7,663 nt of DNA from Methylacidiphilum sp. Its GTDB lineage: Bacteria > Verrucomicrobiota > Verrucomicrobiia > CAIQCK01. Location: the NCBI GenBank assembly GCA_020718125.1, contig DYDC01000122.1, positions 1-7,663 on the forward strand, in the 5' to 3' direction. The translations under genes were made by a program, and so were the position numbers. Below, piece by piece: positions 6,807-7,663 of this stretch. Every line of letters starts with the position of its first letter. Position 1 is the first letter of the stretch. Under the pieces are notes generated by a model. The model did no database searches. It was not told the DNA's origin and saw nothing but the letters and a program-made list of their open reading frames with translations.

Positions 6807-7459
6807 GCCGCACACCTCCCATCAGCGGGCTTATCGCGGCCTTGGGCCGTGCTTATCCCGATGCGCATTGCGAGTTGGACTTTTCCAACCCCTTGGAACT
6901 CCTCATCGCCACGATCCTCTCGGCGCAATGCACCGACAAACGCGTGAACATGGTGACGCCGGCGTTGTTCGCGCGATGCAAGGCTGCCCGTGACTACGCC
7001 CGCCTGTCGCAGTCCTCGCTGGAGGCCATGATCCGCAGCGCCGGCTTCTATCGCAACAAGGCTGCCGCCATCCGGGCCGCATGCCGCGACATTGCGGAGA
7101 AACACGGCGGGCGCGTGCCGGAAACGATGGACGCATTGACGGCGCTTCACGGAGTGGGACGCAAGACCGCCAACGTCATTCTCGGCAACGCGTTTGGGAG
7201 GAACGACGGTGTTGTTGTGGACACGCACGTGTCGCGGCTCTCGCGGCGGCTGGGGCTGACGAAGCAGAAAACGCCTGAGAAGATCGAGACTGACCTGATG
7301 ACGCTTGTTCCGCGCGGGCAGTGGGCGATGTTTTCACACTGGCTGATCTGGCACGGCCGGCGGCGATGCTATGCGCGCGGCCCTGATTGCGAGCATTGTG
7401 AACTGGCGAAGCTCTGTCCGAAAATCGGGATGCCCACACGAAGCGGGGGAGCTGTGTAA
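6803..7459 (+). CDS. nth: Endonuclease III (DNA glycosylase/AP lyase)
   Basis: The 218-residue product removes oxidised pyrimidines from DNA and cuts at the resulting abasic site in base-excision repair. Visible features are the N-terminal LLIATILSAQCTDKRVN (33-49), the helix-hairpin-helix LHGVGRKTANVIL (115-127) with the catalytic Lys121 (E. coli Lys120), VDTHVSRL (139-146) with the catalytic Asp140 (E. coli Asp138), and a [4Fe-4S] ligand set Cys189-X6-Cys196-X2-Cys199-X5-Cys205, which is exactly the Nth spacing. Length agrees with E. coli Nth (211). The start is GTG 6803, which overlaps the TPR gene stop in GTGA, and alignment with E. coli Nth begins close to it; no clear SD is present, so translational coupling is likely. 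The Pro of the usual LPGVG is His here. It is the last recognisable gene of the block. Confidence 0.97.
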   Translation: MSRTPPISGLIAALGRAYPDAHCELDFSNPLELLIATILSAQCTDKRVNMVTPALFARCKAARDYARLSQSSLEAMIRSAGFYRNKAAAIRAACRDIAEKHGGRVPETMDALTALHGVGRKTANVILGNAFGRNDGVVVDTHVSRLSRRLGLTKQKTPEKIETDLMTLVPRGQWAMFSHWLIWHGRRRCYARGPDCEHCELAKLCPKIGMPTRSGGAV

Positions 7460-7464
7460 GCGGT

Positions 7465-7507
7465 CCGGCGTTGGCCGGGATACGCCGGGCGTGCTTCTTG
7501 CGGCACG
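7465..7507 (+). terminator. Two short hairpins after nth, possible transcript end
   Basis: CCGGC/GCCGG (7465-7469 with 7474-7478, loop GTTG) starts five bases after the nth stop. A second hairpin CGTGC/GCACG (7490-7494 with 7503-7507, 8-base loop) follows. Neither has a T run, so intrinsic termination is doubtful; they may protect the 3' end or act with Rho. Confidence 0.25.
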
Positions 7508-7511
7508 ATGT

Positions 7512-7598
7512 ATGAATTCATCTCTCGTTGCATTCCTGGTGGGCGTGGAGGTTGCCGTCATCGGATTCGTTCTCTATGCCGGTGTGGCCCGGTCGTAG
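7512..7598 (+). CDS. Doubtful 28-residue hydrophobic peptide
   Basis: ATG 7512 opens a 28-codon frame ending in TAG whose product is almost one membrane-spanning segment (SLVAFLVGVEVAVIGFVLYAGVA, read as residues 4 to 26, with one Glu at 13) and a short RS tail. No SD is visible upstream. A different frame from ATG 7508 is open to the window edge but encodes an Arg- and Cys-rich sequence of no known kind. The hydrophobic pattern is the only support for this small gene, so it may be chance. Confidence 0.15.
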   Translation: MNSSLVAFLVGVEVAVIGFVLYAGVARS

Positions 7599-7663
7599 TT
7601 GAACATTGGCGGTGGTTTCCTCGCTGGGGACGCGAGAGCATCCTCGGTGAGAATGAAAACCGA
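7599..7663 (+). other. Window-edge non-coding stretch, possible start of a next gene
   Basis: A 5-bp hairpin CTCGC/GCGAG (7620-7624 with 7632-7636) is followed by ATG AAA ACC at 7653, which could be the first codons of a gene cut by the window edge. The purine-rich GGTGAGA directly before it is too close to be a normal SD. Nothing more can be supported. Confidence 0.12.

Noticed and set aside
7552..7580. TTGCCG with TATGCC, 17 bases apart, as a promoter for a downstream gene
   Set aside because: Only four and three of six consensus bases match, and no sure gene follows within the window.
7371..7598. 75-codon frame overlapping the end of nth
   Set aside because: Its first half lies in another frame over the nth iron-sulfur motif; only the hydrophobic last 28 codons were kept as a doubtful candidate.

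Overview
The window is about 7.7 kb of high-GC bacterial DNA with all supported genes on the + strand. It holds a NicO/RcnA-type metal exporter gene, then a tightly packed block of rpsO (ribosomal protein S15), pnp (polynucleotide phosphorylase), a long secreted tetratricopeptide-repeat (TPR) protein and nth (endonuclease III). The rpsO-pnp order is widespread in bacteria. The high GC content, a large secreted TPR protein downstream and weak use of Shine-Dalgarno (SD) sites would fit a Verrucomicrobiota-like organism, but that placement rests on general impression and is not proven here.

Layout: bases 1-127 hold no assignable gene but contain a good sigma70-type promoter at 88-116, so close to the exporter ATG (128) that its mRNA should be nearly leaderless. 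The exporter ends at 811. Bases 812-982 hold a second, strong promoter (893-921) and a short structured leader ahead of rpsO (983-1246). The 179-base rpsO-pnp gap is rich in RNA structure. pnp (1426-3543) is followed 14 bases later by the TPR gene (3558-6806), whose stop overlaps the GTG start of nth (6803-7459) in a GTGA tetranucleotide. The last 204 bases hold two small hairpins, a doubtful 28-codon hydrophobic ORF and possibly the first codons of another gene at the edge.

The most interesting signal is the pnp leader. A long imperfect hairpin (1333-1353 with 1372-1392, about 20 pairs) has a 3' arm that is also complementary to the pnp ribosome binding site (1373-1381 with 1414-1422). The two pairings exclude each other. 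This suggests a switch in which cleavage of the long hairpin and removal of its 5' arm frees the 3' arm to cover the SD. That would be a variant of the known E. coli RNase III/PNPase autoregulation of pnp, with an explicit SD-masking step. It is an inference from base pairing and needs folding, covariation and experiment.

Functionally, rpsO and pnp join translation and RNA decay, nth is base-excision DNA repair, and the TPR protein is an exported scaffold of unknown role that is co-transcribed with them by position.
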